Source of the DNA: Roseivirga thermotolerans
GTDB lineage: Bacteria > Bacteroidota > Bacteroidia > Cytophagales > Cyclobacteriaceae
Direction: 5' to 3'
NCBI RefSeq assembly: GCF_014653175.1
Contig: NZ_BNAG01000002.1
Location: forward strand, 764,239-828,238
DNA length: 64,000 nt
In this document: in pieces, positions 18,152-27,249 of the stretch
Numbering within the stretch: position 1 is the first letter of the stretch
Layout of the letters: every line of letters begins with the position of its first letter
Translations under genes and position numbers: made by a program
Notes under the pieces: model-generated
The model's database searches: none
What the model was told of the DNA's origin: nothing
The model's input: the letters and a program-made list of their open reading frames with translations, nothing else

Positions 18152-19390
18152 TTAGTGGAAGAAGATATAGGAAATAATAATGGCTGCTATAATTCCTGCA
18201 AAGTCGGCTACAAGTCCTGCTCCGGCTGCATAGCGCGTGTTTTTAATTTTTACAGCTCCAAAGTAAACAGCTAGCACATAAAAAGTAGTCTCAGTAGAAC
18301 CTTGTAACACTGAAGCTACTTTACCGGCAAACGAATCTACTCCCAGAGCAGGGTTATCAAATACATCGAGCATAGCGGCTCTTGCTCCTGATCCACTGAG
18401 TGGCTTCATCCATGCAACTGGCAATGCATCTACAAAGTCAGTATTGATACCCAAAAATTCAAAGAACAGTCTGAAGCCATTATTGATAAACTCAAGTGCG
18501 CCTGAAGTTCTGAACATACCAATGGCCACCAATATGGCAATAAGGTAGGGGATAATTTTGATGGCTACATTAAACCCGTCTTTTCCTCCTTCAATCAGAG
18601 CTTCGTATACGTTCACTTTTTTACGTATGGCCATGAGTATGAATACCACTACAATACCCAGTAAAATAATGGCTGCGGCTACTCCTGATATGACAGAGAC
18701 CTGTTCCTGGGGTATGGAGCTAAAGTACCACAAGGCTGCTGAGATGAGTAAGGTAAGGCTTCCTAAGTAGCCTAGAATAACTTTATTGAATAGGTTGATT
18801 TTTTGAATAATGGCTACGGTTATCAGCCCTATAAGCGTAGAAAAATAAGTGGTTAAGAGTATAGGAATGAAAACATCGGCAGGGTTTAGTGCTCCCTCGG
18901 TGGCACGATAGGCCATAATGGAAACCGGAATGAGGGTGAGCCCGCTGGTGTTGAGTACCAGAAACATAATCTGGGCATTGGTAGCCGTTTTTTTATTGGG
19001 ATTGAGCTCTTGCAGGCCTTCCATGGTTTTGAGTCCCATGGGAGTGGCTGCGTTGTCCAGGCCAAGAAAGTTCATGGAAAAATTCATGAGCATGGGGCCA
19101 AACACAGGGTGATTCTTAGGTATTTCGGGGAAAATACGGATGAATAGTGGGCTAATGAGTTTAGACATTATAGCCACCACACCGCCTTTTTCGCCTACTT
19201 TCATAATGCCCATCCATAGGGTAAGAGCTCCCGTGAGTCCAATGGAAATTTCGAAGCCGGTTTTGGCCGTATCGAAGGTGCTTTGAAGAATGGCAGGAAA
19301 AACCGTAGTATCGCCAAAAAATATCAGCTTAATGAGGGCAACAACAAATGCAATAAGAAAAAACGCTATCCAAAAGTAGTTAAGAGCCAT
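18152..19390 (-). CDS. Fused SpmA/SpmB-type nucleoside-recognition (Gate) membrane protein
   Basis: Two homologous halves of about 200 residues each have five or so helices. The first holds SMNFLGLDNAATPMGLK, the SpmA signature; the second holds MKPLSGSGARAAMLDV and LQGSTETTFYVLAVYFG, the SpmB signature. Bacillus encodes these as two spore-maturation genes; in Bacteroidota a fused form is common and clearly not tied to sporulation. The Gate domain suggests transport of a small molecule, but the substrate is unknown. It lies nine bases downstream of rsmE on the same strand, so the two are probably cotranscribed. Confidence 0.85.
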   Translation of the reverse strand: MALNYFWIAFFLIAFVVALIKLIFFGDTTVFPAILQSTFDTAKTGFEISIGLTGALTLWMGIMKVGEKGGVVAIMSKLISPLFIRIFPEIPKNHPVFGPMLMNFSMNFLGLDNAATPMGLKTMEGLQELNPNKKTATNAQIMFLVLNTSGLTLIPVSIMAYRATEGALNPADVFIPILLTTYFSTLIGLITVAIIQKINLFNKVILGYLGSLTLLISAALWYFSSIPQEQVSVISGVAAAIILLGIVVVFILMAIRKKVNVYEALIEGGKDGFNVAIKIIPYLIAILVAIGMFRTSGALEFINNGFRLFFEFLGINTDFVDALPVAWMKPLSGSGARAAMLDVFDNPALGVDSFAGKVASVLQGSTETTFYVLAVYFGAVKIKNTRYAAGAGLVADFAGIIAAIIISYIFFH

Positions 19391-19399
19391 AGCACAATC

Positions 19400-20095
19400 T
19401 TAGCCAAATAAATTTAAAATATGTACTGCCGCCAGGCCGGCCGTTTCGGTACGCAGACGACTTTCTCCCAAAGTTACTTTTCGATAGCCTGAGCTTATGG
19501 CTTGCTGAAGCTCTTGCTCCGAAAAATCACCCTCGGGACCAATAAGCACTACTGAGTGCTGACCGGGTTCGACCAATTCTCGCAAATGAATGGGATTGTC
19601 AAAGTCTACATAGGCAATATAGCGGTGGGGAAGGTCACAATGGCTTAAAAAGCTCTGTAGCTTAACCATTTCATCGATTTGAGGGAGCCTGGCTTTGAGC
19701 GATTGCTTCATGGCACTGACCGCTTTTTTTATCAGTCGGTCTGTTTTTAGTACGTTGCGTTCAGCATTTTGGCAGAGTACGAAACTGATTCGATCTACCC
19801 CAAACTCTACGGATTTTTCAACAAACCACTCAATCCTATCGAGATTCTTTGTGGGAGCTATGGCTATGTGCCGAAAGCCATCACGCTGTTTTTCTTTTTC
19901 GGTTTCAAGAACCTCAAACCGACAGCGTCTGAAATTGGCTTCTGTTATGGTAGCCGTAAAGAAATGCCCTTTTCCGTCTACCAATCGCAGTAAATCACCT
20001 TCAGTCTTGCGCAGTACCTTTATGGCGTGGCGCGACTCTTCCGGGTCGAGTTCTGTGACTCCGTTCAGTACATCGGGTTGATAAAACAATTGCAT
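19400..20095 (-). CDS. rsmE: 16S rRNA (uracil-1498-N3)-methyltransferase
   Basis: The 231-residue protein has an N-terminal PUA-like domain (about 1-70, with ESRHAIKVLRKTEGD). A SPOUT knot domain carries the S-adenosylmethionine loops VVLIGPEGDFSEQE and LGESRLRTETAG near the C terminus. These are the RsmE signatures; the enzyme methylates U1498 of 16S rRNA in the 30S subunit. Length and start are normal. Confidence 0.93.
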   Translation of the reverse strand: MQLFYQPDVLNGVTELDPEESRHAIKVLRKTEGDLLRLVDGKGHFFTATITEANFRRCRFEVLETEKEKQRDGFRHIAIAPTKNLDRIEWFVEKSVEFGVDRISFVLCQNAERNVLKTDRLIKKAVSAMKQSLKARLPQIDEMVKLQSFLSHCDLPHRYIAYVDFDNPIHLRELVEPGQHSVVLIGPEGDFSEQELQQAISSGYRKVTLGESRLRTETAGLAAVHILNLFG

Positions 20096-20147
20096 GGGTA
20101 GTGCGAAAATAGGAAGAGTATCTCGCTAAACAATTATATTCGTTGCA

Positions 20148-21623
20148 ATGCAGCACAAGAAGTTCTTTAGTGCAAGACATTACCAGTGGTTTGTAGTAAC
20201 CGCCAATCTGGTAATGATTGCGGTTTGGTTTCTGGCCAACAATGGCCTGGCTTTCTGGGACGATTTTACTTACCTAAATTTTGCCAGGCAAATCAATGAA
20301 GGTTCGTTTGAGCTGGGCACTAATCACTTTACCAGCAGGGTGGCTTTGCTTTATCCAACGGCTTGGGTTATTGAGCTATTGGGTATTAATGAATGGACCA
20401 TTACGCTGTACCCTTTGCTTTGTGGTTTAATCATTCTCAACCTTACGCTATGGCTGGGGCATTTGTATCACCACTGGTTGGGTGTTTTAGCAGCGACAAT
20501 TCTTGTATGTGACTATCATATTATCACCTTTATTACACACCTTTTTCCTGAAATGCCCATGGCACTGTTCATTTTTATGGCTTTGGTGGCCTATGACAGG
20601 GTGAACAGACGGGAGGGAGATCACAGACTAGCTGCGCTGATTACTGCAACTGCTTTATTTCTGGCCTATCTTACCAAAATGACGGTGATTTTGATTGTGC
20701 CGCTATTCTTGTACCTCTTTTTCAACGATTATAAAAGAAGACAGACCAATAAGAGCTACTGGATGATTACCCTTGTTTTGCTGATCTTTTTTGTAGTAGC
20801 CAATGGGTTTTGGTATCAGGAGGTATATGGAGACTTTTTTTATCGCTTCAAAAACATTTCGAACAATCACGAGGCTTCGGCTAAGACCTTCTTCGATAAA
20901 GATAACCTCACCCTGCTCAAACGGCTGACCTATTTACCATTACTGGGATTTTTAAGAGGAGGTTTTTTTGTGCCGCTCCTTTTTTGTTTGCCGGCATTAC
21001 TCACTACTCGGAGGAAACACTGGAGGTTGGAAAGTCCGGAGCATTTGTGGAGGGTTTCTGTCATTATGATTTTAGTTACCTGGTGGTTTATGAGTACCAA
21101 CTGGAGGTATTATAGCCCCATGCCGGTAGACACCCGGCACATTACATTTCTTATTCCGCTTATGCTGATGGCTGGAGGCTTCTACTGGATTGAGACCCAC
21201 CTGCTAAGTGCTATTCGTTACACGAGAGCCAAATTTCTTTTGGCGATTCTTTTGGTTATTCCGGCCTATAAAGTCAGTAGTTCAGGGGAAAGGAATTTTA
21301 GAGAATTAAAAGAGGCGGTGGAGCACAACCTGCGTCCGGAAACAGGGAGAGTTCGGGTCTTTACTGACGGACTGACTTCTTATGGGTATCCTTATTTCTA
21401 CAATTTTCAGGCAACTGACCATAATTATGTTTGGTTTTCTGAGTTGAATGGCTCTGCTCCATTGGCAGGAGACTACTTGTTGCTTAACCCGGCCTTTTTG
21501 AATGATCGCTACCATGACCATGAAAACCTGGAAGCACTAAAGGTGATGGCGCGCGAAAGCGGGTTGGAATTGAAACCGCTAAGGAATGGTAAGGTGCAGC
21601 TTTGGCGTTGGGTAGAGGAGTAA
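20148..21623 (+). CDS. GT39/ArnT-like integral membrane glycosyltransferase
   Basis: About ten hydrophobic segments fill residues 10-385. The first periplasmic loop holds FWDDFTYLNFARQI, whose acidic pair fits the catalytic Asp of GT-C fold enzymes, and a soluble C-terminal tail follows (about 400-491). The protein resembles the PMT/ArnT superfamily, which moves sugars from polyprenyl-phosphate donors to proteins or lipids on the outer face of the inner membrane. Donor and acceptor are unknown. It is monocistronic, divergent from rsmE with about 50 bases between, and ends at a clear terminator. Confidence 0.78.
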   Translation: MQHKKFFSARHYQWFVVTANLVMIAVWFLANNGLAFWDDFTYLNFARQINEGSFELGTNHFTSRVALLYPTAWVIELLGINEWTITLYPLLCGLIILNLTLWLGHLYHHWLGVLAATILVCDYHIITFITHLFPEMPMALFIFMALVAYDRVNRREGDHRLAALITATALFLAYLTKMTVILIVPLFLYLFFNDYKRRQTNKSYWMITLVLLIFFVVANGFWYQEVYGDFFYRFKNISNNHEASAKTFFDKDNLTLLKRLTYLPLLGFLRGGFFVPLLFCLPALLTTRRKHWRLESPEHLWRVSVIMILVTWWFMSTNWRYYSPMPVDTRHITFLIPLMLMAGGFYWIETHLLSAIRYTRAKFLLAILLVIPAYKVSSSGERNFRELKEAVEHNLRPETGRVRVFTDGLTSYGYPYFYNFQATDHNYVWFSELNGSAPLAGDYLLLNPAFLNDRYHDHENLEALKVMARESGLELKPLRNGKVQLWRWVEE

Positions 21624-21629
21624 AAAAAG

Positions 21630-21677
21630 AAACTGCTTTAAACAGGCCTGATTTCGGCACTGCCTAAAGCAGTTTTT
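21630..21677 (+). terminator. Bidirectional terminator between convergent genes
   Basis: AAACTGCTTTA (21630-21640) pairs with TAAAGCAGTTT (21665-21675), with an inner AGGC/GCCT helix. T-runs flank it on both strands, serving the GT39 gene and the facing small gene. Confidence 0.75.
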
Positions 21678-21695
21678 ATACGTTCAAGGTTGTTT

Positions 21696-22160
21696 TTAAC
21701 CTATTTTTTTCAATTGTGTTTCGCCAGCTTTCATGATGGCGTATTCTTTCCATTGCTCAAATTCATCGTTGCTCAGCACCTTTTCGGCTGCACCGGCATC
21801 GGGCGGAATAAAGGTGAACTCGGATTCCCACCATTTTTGAGCATACTCTCGCGCCTGATTTTTGTCTATTTCAAATTGGTTGACCTGACCGTCTCCAACC
21901 AACCAGGGTTTTTCCTGAGAGCTGTATTTTTGAAAAATCATGGTACGCATTTTTGTACCCATCTCGTCTTTGCGCTCAAAGTGCGCTTTGGAGTAAGCCA
22001 GAGTTTCCGGCTCTACCATTTTGTTATCCCAAAACCGTTTTGATTTGATGATTTGAGAGGAGGTAAGCAAGTAACCTTCTCCGAACTCAAGAAGCGAGCC
22101 TTCAAGGTCGCACGAACGAACCGGTTTCTTTTTTTTCTTACCGAAACTGAATAATCCCAT
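21696..22160 (-). CDS. Conserved-looking hypothetical protein, 154 residues
   Basis: I do not recognise this protein. It starts MGLFSFGKKKKKP, a basic, weakly amphipathic head, and continues as a soluble sequence with FGEGYLLTSSQIIKSKRFW, FERKDEMGTKMRTMIF and WKEYAIMKAGETQ. There is no signal peptide, membrane helix or metal motif. The composition and phase look coding, and it sits 107 bases downstream of the acyl-CoA-binding protein gene on the same strand and ends at a terminator. Function unknown. Confidence 0.6.
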   Translation of the reverse strand: MGLFSFGKKKKKPVRSCDLEGSLLEFGEGYLLTSSQIIKSKRFWDNKMVEPETLAYSKAHFERKDEMGTKMRTMIFQKYSSQEKPWLVGDGQVNQFEIDKNQAREYAQKWWESEFTFIPPDAGAAEKVLSNDEFEQWKEYAIMKAGETQLKKIG

Positions 22161-22267
22161 TGTTGTAATATTTGAGTTTTATAACCTTTTGCAATATGCA
22201 AAGAAATTTGCAAATGCGGTTTCTAATTTTTTGAATACGTGTCGGACACAGGCCTGCTCAAAAAATA

Positions 22268-22528
22268 TTATTGAGCGGATTTAAGACGCTCTATAAGGTC
22301 GATATATTGTGTCATGGCCTCTTCTTTACTCATGCCTTCCAGCTTTTTCCAGGCGTTGTATTTGGCAGCGGCCTTAAAGTCAAAGCCTCCCGGAGGGTCC
22401 TCCGTATTGTTGCCTTGAGTGGCTTGTTTGTAGAGACTGTATATTTTTAGCAGGTCTTCGTTAGAAGGTCTCTCGCTTAAATTATTTGCCGATTTTGCAG
22501 CATTTTCGAAGTTTTCTTGTAAGCTCAT
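22268..22528 (-). CDS. Acyl-CoA-binding protein
   Basis: At 86 residues this is a complete single-domain ACBP. The hallmark YSLYKQATQGN (around 31-41) and KYNAWKKLEGMSKEEAM (around 56-72), with the binding Tyr and Lys residues, are all present. The protein binds medium- to long-chain acyl-CoA in the cytoplasm and buffers or delivers it to lipid metabolism. The family is best known from eukaryotes and occurs in a minority of bacteria, Bacteroidota among them. Confidence 0.9.
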   Translation of the reverse strand: MSLQENFENAAKSANNLSERPSNEDLLKIYSLYKQATQGNNTEDPPGGFDFKAAAKYNAWKKLEGMSKEEAMTQYIDLIERLKSAQ

Positions 22529-22583
22529 CTGAAATTTTAACTATATCTTGATGCGAATCTAGAAAACATTTCTTTTTGGCCTA

Positions 22584-23231
22584 ATGAAACTCCGAGTACT
22601 TTGCCTGACCCTGATTGTGATTTTAATGAGCCAGCAACCAATGTTTGGCCAGGAGAGTTACAGCAGATTCTATCAGGCGGGACCGGTGGCTAAATTGCTT
22701 ACGGCAAAAATGACGCTGGATAATAGCGAGATAGATCTGGCGGAAGGAGGTTCTGAGATAGGCTATCAGTTTGGTTTTTTCTTTCGGGCCAATGTAGAAA
22801 ATGTATACGTACAACCGTCCGTGCTGCTTTCAAAAATCAAAACCCAATTGGTGTTTCTCAATTATGACAATGTGCCCAATTTTAATCCGAGAGCCGATTT
22901 TGAATTCAATACGCTGGAACTTCCTGTAGACATTGGCTATCGAATAGGTAATTTACGTCTGCAAATGGGACCCTCTTTCAGTATTCTGCTTTCGGGCCAT
23001 CGCTCATTCTTAAATGAGATAGAGAAGGTGAGCGATAGCTACAACCGAACCAGCATGATGTGGCATTTTGGACTTGGGGGCGATTTTGACCGCGTAATGA
23101 TTGATATCAATTACGAGTTTGGTTTAAGCAAAACCGGGGAGAGCCTTGGGCGTTTGTTGGGGCGCGAGTTCATTCCAAAGCAAAGGCAATGGGTGATTAG
23201 CGTAGGCCTCAATTTTCTTAATGATTATTGA
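22584..23231 (+). CDS. Small outer-membrane beta-barrel protein (PorT-like fold)
   Basis: Signal peptide MKLRVLCLTLIVILMSQQPMFGQ leads into alternating amphipathic strands: a GPVAKLLTAKMT opening, FEFNTLELPVDIGYRIGNL in the middle, and the terminal strand QRQWVISVGLNFLNDY. This is the pattern of the eight-stranded OMP_b-brl_2 family that includes PorT. Members range from T9SS accessory proteins to uncharacterised porin-like barrels, and I cannot choose among them. It is divergent from the ACBP gene and faces the M61 gene's terminator. Confidence 0.75.
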   Translation: MKLRVLCLTLIVILMSQQPMFGQESYSRFYQAGPVAKLLTAKMTLDNSEIDLAEGGSEIGYQFGFFFRANVENVYVQPSVLLSKIKTQLVFLNYDNVPNFNPRADFEFNTLELPVDIGYRIGNLRLQMGPSFSILLSGHRSFLNEIEKVSDSYNRTSMMWHFGLGGDFDRVMIDINYEFGLSKTGESLGRLLGREFIPKQRQWVISVGLNFLNDY

Positions 23232-23258
23232 CTCAGCGTATTGGCGTAGCCGGAGTAT

Positions 23259-23301
23259 AAAAAAAACCGGAAATAGCGGGGGATAGAGTCGCTATTTCCG
23301 G
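23259..23301 (-). terminator. Rho-independent terminator of the M61 peptidase gene
   Basis: CCGGAAATAGCG (23267-23278) pairs perfectly with CGCTATTTCCGG (23290-23301). On the minus strand the stem is followed by eight T (complement of 23259-23266). There is no T-run in the plus direction. Confidence 0.75.
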
Positions 23302-23322
23302 CTTAACGTAAGTGTCTACACT

Positions 23323-25218
23323 TTACCTGGCGGGTTTCAACCAGTAATCGCGTAGTTTAAGCTGTTCTTCCGATGGGTTTTCCGTAAACTGAAGTCCCAG
23401 CGGTATTTGAACTTCTACTTGCTGATTTTTGGCAGAAAGCTTCACTTCTTTGCCTTCTCCGTCTACTTCTCTCCAAACCGTCATGGTGAAGGTTTCTAAA
23501 CCCGGTATTTTTTGCACCTGAGCGCCTAAGAAGGCATTAAGCTCGGGGCCATAGGCCGGAAACTTATCGCCATTCATGGCAAGAATTATGTCGCCTTTCT
23601 TAAGCCCTAAAGCATTGGCCAGAGCATCGTTGGCGGCTTCATTACCAATAGCCAAACGCTGCTCACCCTTGTGTTGCACCAGAGTAATATTGTTTTGGTT
23701 AATGGCAAAAGAGTGTTGTTTGGTAGTGCCATTGTCAATAACATCTACCCCCACTTTAGCGAAAATTTCTTTGTAGGGTAGAGGGGTGGTTCCGCTCACA
23801 TAGGTAGTGAGGAAGTTGCGGATTTCCGGATAGGTGAGGTCAACTATTTCATCGAAAAGCTCTTCATCTTTAAATGATTTGCTAGGACCGTATTTCTTGG
23901 AGAGGTCGGCCATCATATTCTGTACTCCATAAGCACCGTCTGATAGTTCGCGCAAGCGAATGTCCAATGCTGCTCCAATGAGTGCGCCTTTCTGGTATAC
24001 GTTGTAATACTGGTCGGCATGCTCATCGAGAGCACCAAGGCTCAGTTCGGTAAAGGGAAGTTCATCTTTGAACTGCTGTGAGATAATAATTTTCTCCTGT
24101 AGCATTTGTAGGTATTGCTCTGGAGTTACAAGGCCATATTTCACTTGTACACTACCGGCAAAATACTCGGTCATGCCTTCGTACAACCACAGGTGTCTCG
24201 ACATTTTCGGGTTGTTGAAGTCGAAACTTCCAATCTCCTCAGAGTGGATATTGAGTGGCGTAACGATATGAAAAAACTCATGAGCCGCGAAGTCGCGCAG
24301 CTGTTGCTGCATTTGCTCTATGGTTTGCTCAGGCATATAATACACAGAGCTATACGAATGCTCCAGGGCTCCGTAAGAAGTTACGGGCTGATCGGTAAAG
24401 TAGAACAAAAACGCATATTTGTCTACTGGTAGTTTTCCACCCAGAAATTCGTTTTGAGCACTAAGCACCTCTCGAATGCTCTCGGCAATTTGAGCAGCCG
24501 TTATGCGCTTGTTGGGGGAGTAGCTGGCAATCAATACGTCCGTATTGGCTACTTTAATAATGGCCGTATCGGCCTTGCTATACATAAGTGGTGAGTCTAC
24601 CAGCCGATCGTAGTCTTCCACTTTGAACTGGTCAACAGCCAGATCTTGGTGATTAGCTTCGGGGCTGAGCTTACCGATTAGTGGAGGGTTACTTTCGGCC
24701 TTAAGTCCGGTAGCTCCATAAAACTCTTTGGAGCGAATGAAGTTCAATTCGAACTCTTCTTTCTTCATTCCTTCAAAGTAGCCGAAGAAGCCCGAGGTGT
24801 TGATAATAAAGTTTTTACCTTCTTCTATGTTGGTACCGGCAGGTTGAAAGATATCTGGGCCGGGTTTGTCAGTATCGTAGGTATCTTCTACCATGTAGGT
24901 GATTTTGCGTAGCTTTTTCGCATTGCTAATCTTCCACGAGTTATCGTCCAAACGTTCCACTTCCATTAGTTTGCCCTTTTTATCATAGGCTTTTAAGTCG
25001 GACACCATGCGGCCATAGTCGGCAATGGCATAGGTGCCGGGGATAATTTTGGGCATATAGAAGATAATTTCCTTCTCCTTTATTTTTGGTGTTTCCAGCT
25101 CTACAAATACTTTGTCGTCAGCCACCCGGGTTAGGTCTACGGTATATTTATAGGGGTCAGCTGCAAATACACTGGTGCTTAAGAGCAGTGCCAGCAGCAC
25201 AAATTTTAGTTGCTTCAT
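23323..25218 (-). CDS. M61-family metallopeptidase with PDZ domain
   Basis: After a signal peptide (MKQLKFVLLALLLSTSVFA) comes an N-terminal beta domain with FYMPKIIPGTYAIADYG, typical of M61 glycyl aminopeptidases. The thermolysin-like domain has HEFFH (His313-His317) and LWLYEGMTEYFAG supplying the third zinc ligand Glu. A PDZ-like module at about 530-600 has GLKKGDIILAMNGD. The enzyme should cleave peptides in the periplasm. It follows the histidine kinase gene on the same strand after 101 bases; cotranscription is possible but there is no overlap. Confidence 0.9.
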   Translation of the reverse strand: MKQLKFVLLALLLSTSVFAADPYKYTVDLTRVADDKVFVELETPKIKEKEIIFYMPKIIPGTYAIADYGRMVSDLKAYDKKGKLMEVERLDDNSWKISNAKKLRKITYMVEDTYDTDKPGPDIFQPAGTNIEEGKNFIINTSGFFGYFEGMKKEEFELNFIRSKEFYGATGLKAESNPPLIGKLSPEANHQDLAVDQFKVEDYDRLVDSPLMYSKADTAIIKVANTDVLIASYSPNKRITAAQIAESIREVLSAQNEFLGGKLPVDKYAFLFYFTDQPVTSYGALEHSYSSVYYMPEQTIEQMQQQLRDFAAHEFFHIVTPLNIHSEEIGSFDFNNPKMSRHLWLYEGMTEYFAGSVQVKYGLVTPEQYLQMLQEKIIISQQFKDELPFTELSLGALDEHADQYYNVYQKGALIGAALDIRLRELSDGAYGVQNMMADLSKKYGPSKSFKDEELFDEIVDLTYPEIRNFLTTYVSGTTPLPYKEIFAKVGVDVIDNGTTKQHSFAINQNNITLVQHKGEQRLAIGNEAANDALANALGLKKGDIILAMNGDKFPAYGPELNAFLGAQVQKIPGLETFTMTVWREVDGEGKEVKLSAKNQQVEVQIPLGLQFTENPSEEQLKLRDYWLKPAR

Positions 25219-25319
25219 TCTAGATTAGTTTTGGTAATACAGATTGGACGTCAAATAAACAGGATTGTTATGAATGCGATGTTAACAAACGCAAAAAATA
25301 TTCTCTAGGCCGATGTTGC

Positions 25320-26678
25320 CTATTTAATGGGGGCTGAGGCTCTGGTAGGAAAATGAAGGGTGAAAACGGTGCCTGTATGAGGCGAAGTATCTAAGGTTAG
25401 CTGCCCTTTGTGAAGCCTCATAATTTGTCGGGATAGGGACAGGCCAATGCCGGAGCCTCCTTCTTTGGTGGAGTAGAACGGAACAAAGATGTTTTCCAAT
25501 ACCTCATCGGGAATTCCGGGGCCGTTATCGGCAATTTTCAGAAGTAGTTCGCCTGCTAGTGGTTCGGTAGATATGGTGATTACGGGCGACCTTGAGGCAT
25601 TGAGGGCTTCTATGGCGTTTTTAATGAGGTTAATAATTACCTGCTCAACAAGGTCGGAATCGGCCTGAATCACTCCGGTGAGATTAGGAGTTTCTACGGT
25701 GATTTGCCTTGTTTTAAATTCTGATTCAAAAAGCTTTAGTGTATTGTTTATCAGTGTTTTAATGTTTGTTTGTGCTATTTTTGGTTTAGGTATTTTTGTA
25801 AGCCGGTCGTAGGTAGAAACAAAGTGGGCCAATCCTTTGCTACGGCTTTCGATGGTTTCAATTCCACCAATTACATCCTTTATTAATTCATCATCTAGTC
25901 TGGAAATGTCTTTGCTTCCGTTCTCTGTTTTCAACATTTGCAAAAGTACTTCAGAAAGGGTGCTGATAGGGATTACCGAGTTTTTGATTTCATGGGTGAG
26001 CACACGAATGAGTTTTTGCCAGCTTTCAATTTCCTGGGCATCGAGCTCACTTTTTATGTCTTGAAAAGACACCAGTTTAAAGTTTTCTTCTTTTAAGCGA
26101 AACTCTGTAGCCAAAACCGATAGGTGATAGAGCTGACCATTGAGTTGAGCTTTGATAAGAGCCTTTTCGCCATGATTCATTTGGACTATGGTGGTGGCAA
26201 TGGTAGGTGCAATGCTTTCTATGCCTTTTATCGAAGTAATCTGCTTTTTGCCGAACAACTGCTGTGCTGCGCGATTGTAGAGCTTTATTTTAAGGTCTTT
26301 GTCGTAGCAAACTACGGCCACGCGAACGTGTTCTACAATGGTTTGCAAATAGAGCAGATTGGAGGCTTTTTCCTGGCTTAGCTCCTTCAATACTTCGTTA
26401 ATCTCATGGAAGGCATAATTGAGGTCGCTTTTTTTCTTGAAGTGATAGGTGTTGGTGAAATCGCCCTGTTTGATAGAAAGTAGAAATTGTGCGAGTTCGC
26501 GTTTCGATCGTTCTATGTATCGGATCAGACTAACTAATACCAGCAGCCATGACAGAATAAGCCAGAAGGAGACAAGCCAAAAGTGGGTTGAAGTGAGTAC
26601 ATAAATGGAGGAATAACCCAGAGCAAGGAGTAATAGTATTCGAGCGATAATGTGCCAGCGAAAGTACTTGTACTCCAT
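25320..26678 (-). CDS. Intramembrane-type sensor histidine kinase with PAS domain (locus 1)
   Basis: Two helices (about 10-28 and 33-52) leave only a few periplasmic residues between them, so sensing must be in the membrane or through a partner. A short HAMP-like linker, a PAS domain (about 105-205, with VVCYDKDLKIKLYNRAAQQ), the H-box RVLTHEIKN (His229) and an NtrB/NtrY-like ATPase domain ([31 protein letters not shown]) follow. It overlaps the preceding small gene by one base (TAATG). The sigma-54 regulator just upstream is its likely partner; both diverge from three FtsX permeases. Confidence 0.9.
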   Translation of the reverse strand: MEYKYFRWHIIARILLLLALGYSSIYVLTSTHFWLVSFWLILSWLLVLVSLIRYIERSKRELAQFLLSIKQGDFTNTYHFKKKSDLNYAFHEINEVLKELSQEKASNLLYLQTIVEHVRVAVVCYDKDLKIKLYNRAAQQLFGKKQITSIKGIESIAPTIATTIVQMNHGEKALIKAQLNGQLYHLSVLATEFRLKEENFKLVSFQDIKSELDAQEIESWQKLIRVLTHEIKNSVIPISTLSEVLLQMLKTENGSKDISRLDDELIKDVIGGIETIESRSKGLAHFVSTYDRLTKIPKPKIAQTNIKTLINNTLKLFESEFKTRQITVETPNLTGVIQADSDLVEQVIINLIKNAIEALNASRSPVITISTEPLAGELLLKIADNGPGIPDEVLENIFVPFYSTKEGGSGIGLSLSRQIMRLHKGQLTLDTSPHTGTVFTLHFPTRASAPIK

Positions 26679-27145
26679 TATCGGGCATTTTTATTGACAT
26701 AAAACACGAGCAATCGCATTTCTGTGTCTAGCATATTTTTGCAGCCCCAACGAATACCGAAGTTAATATTCATCAATGCCCCTTTCTTGTAGGTATAAAT
26801 GGAAGTTGCTGCTTTATAGCCCTGCAGTTCAGTTTCCAGGCTTATGGGGTCGTTGGTGCCAAACACGTAACTTTCTTTTTGATCGCGCACATCGAAGTAC
26901 ATATAGCAGTCTGTTTTGGCCAGCAGGTACATGCGTACGGTGGTCTGATCGTCTATGCGTAGTTGGGTGGTTGTTGAGTTGTCAATGCCCTTGAGTGTGA
27001 ACTTATAAGTGCCCCAATAGGCCCAGTCGTTGGTTTCGTCTTTCAATTGGGCTTCCCGAATCGTTTTGGCCACATCATCGATCGATTGTTGGGCATAAGC
27101 AGTGCTTACGGCCAATAGTAAGCTTAATATGAAAAAAACACGCAT
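26678..27145 (-). CDS. Small exported protein of unknown function between regulator and kinase
   Basis: A signal peptide (MRVFFILSLLLAVSTAYAQ) precedes about 136 residues with mixed strands, including WAYWGTYKFTLKGI and KKGALMNINFGIRWGCKN. I do not recognise a family. It begins 104 bases after the regulator's stop and its stop overlaps the kinase start by one base, so it is coexpressed with the kinase. A periplasmic or surface protein coupled to a kinase without a periplasmic domain could supply the missing sensor; this is inference. Locus 2 has no counterpart. Confidence 0.7.
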   Translation of the reverse strand: MRVFFILSLLLAVSTAYAQQSIDDVAKTIREAQLKDETNDWAYWGTYKFTLKGIDNSTTTQLRIDDQTTVRMYLLAKTDCYMYFDVRDQKESYVFGTNDPISLETELQGYKAATSIYTYKKGALMNINFGIRWGCKNMLDTEMRLLVFYVNKNAR

Positions 27146-27249
27146 CTATGATTGGTCGAAAATTCTAAAATAGTGAGAAATGGCGAAAGATGTGGGGCTG
27201 CTCAGGTGAAAAGAAGGCCATGCGAGAATTATGGGTTTGCAGATGCCTC

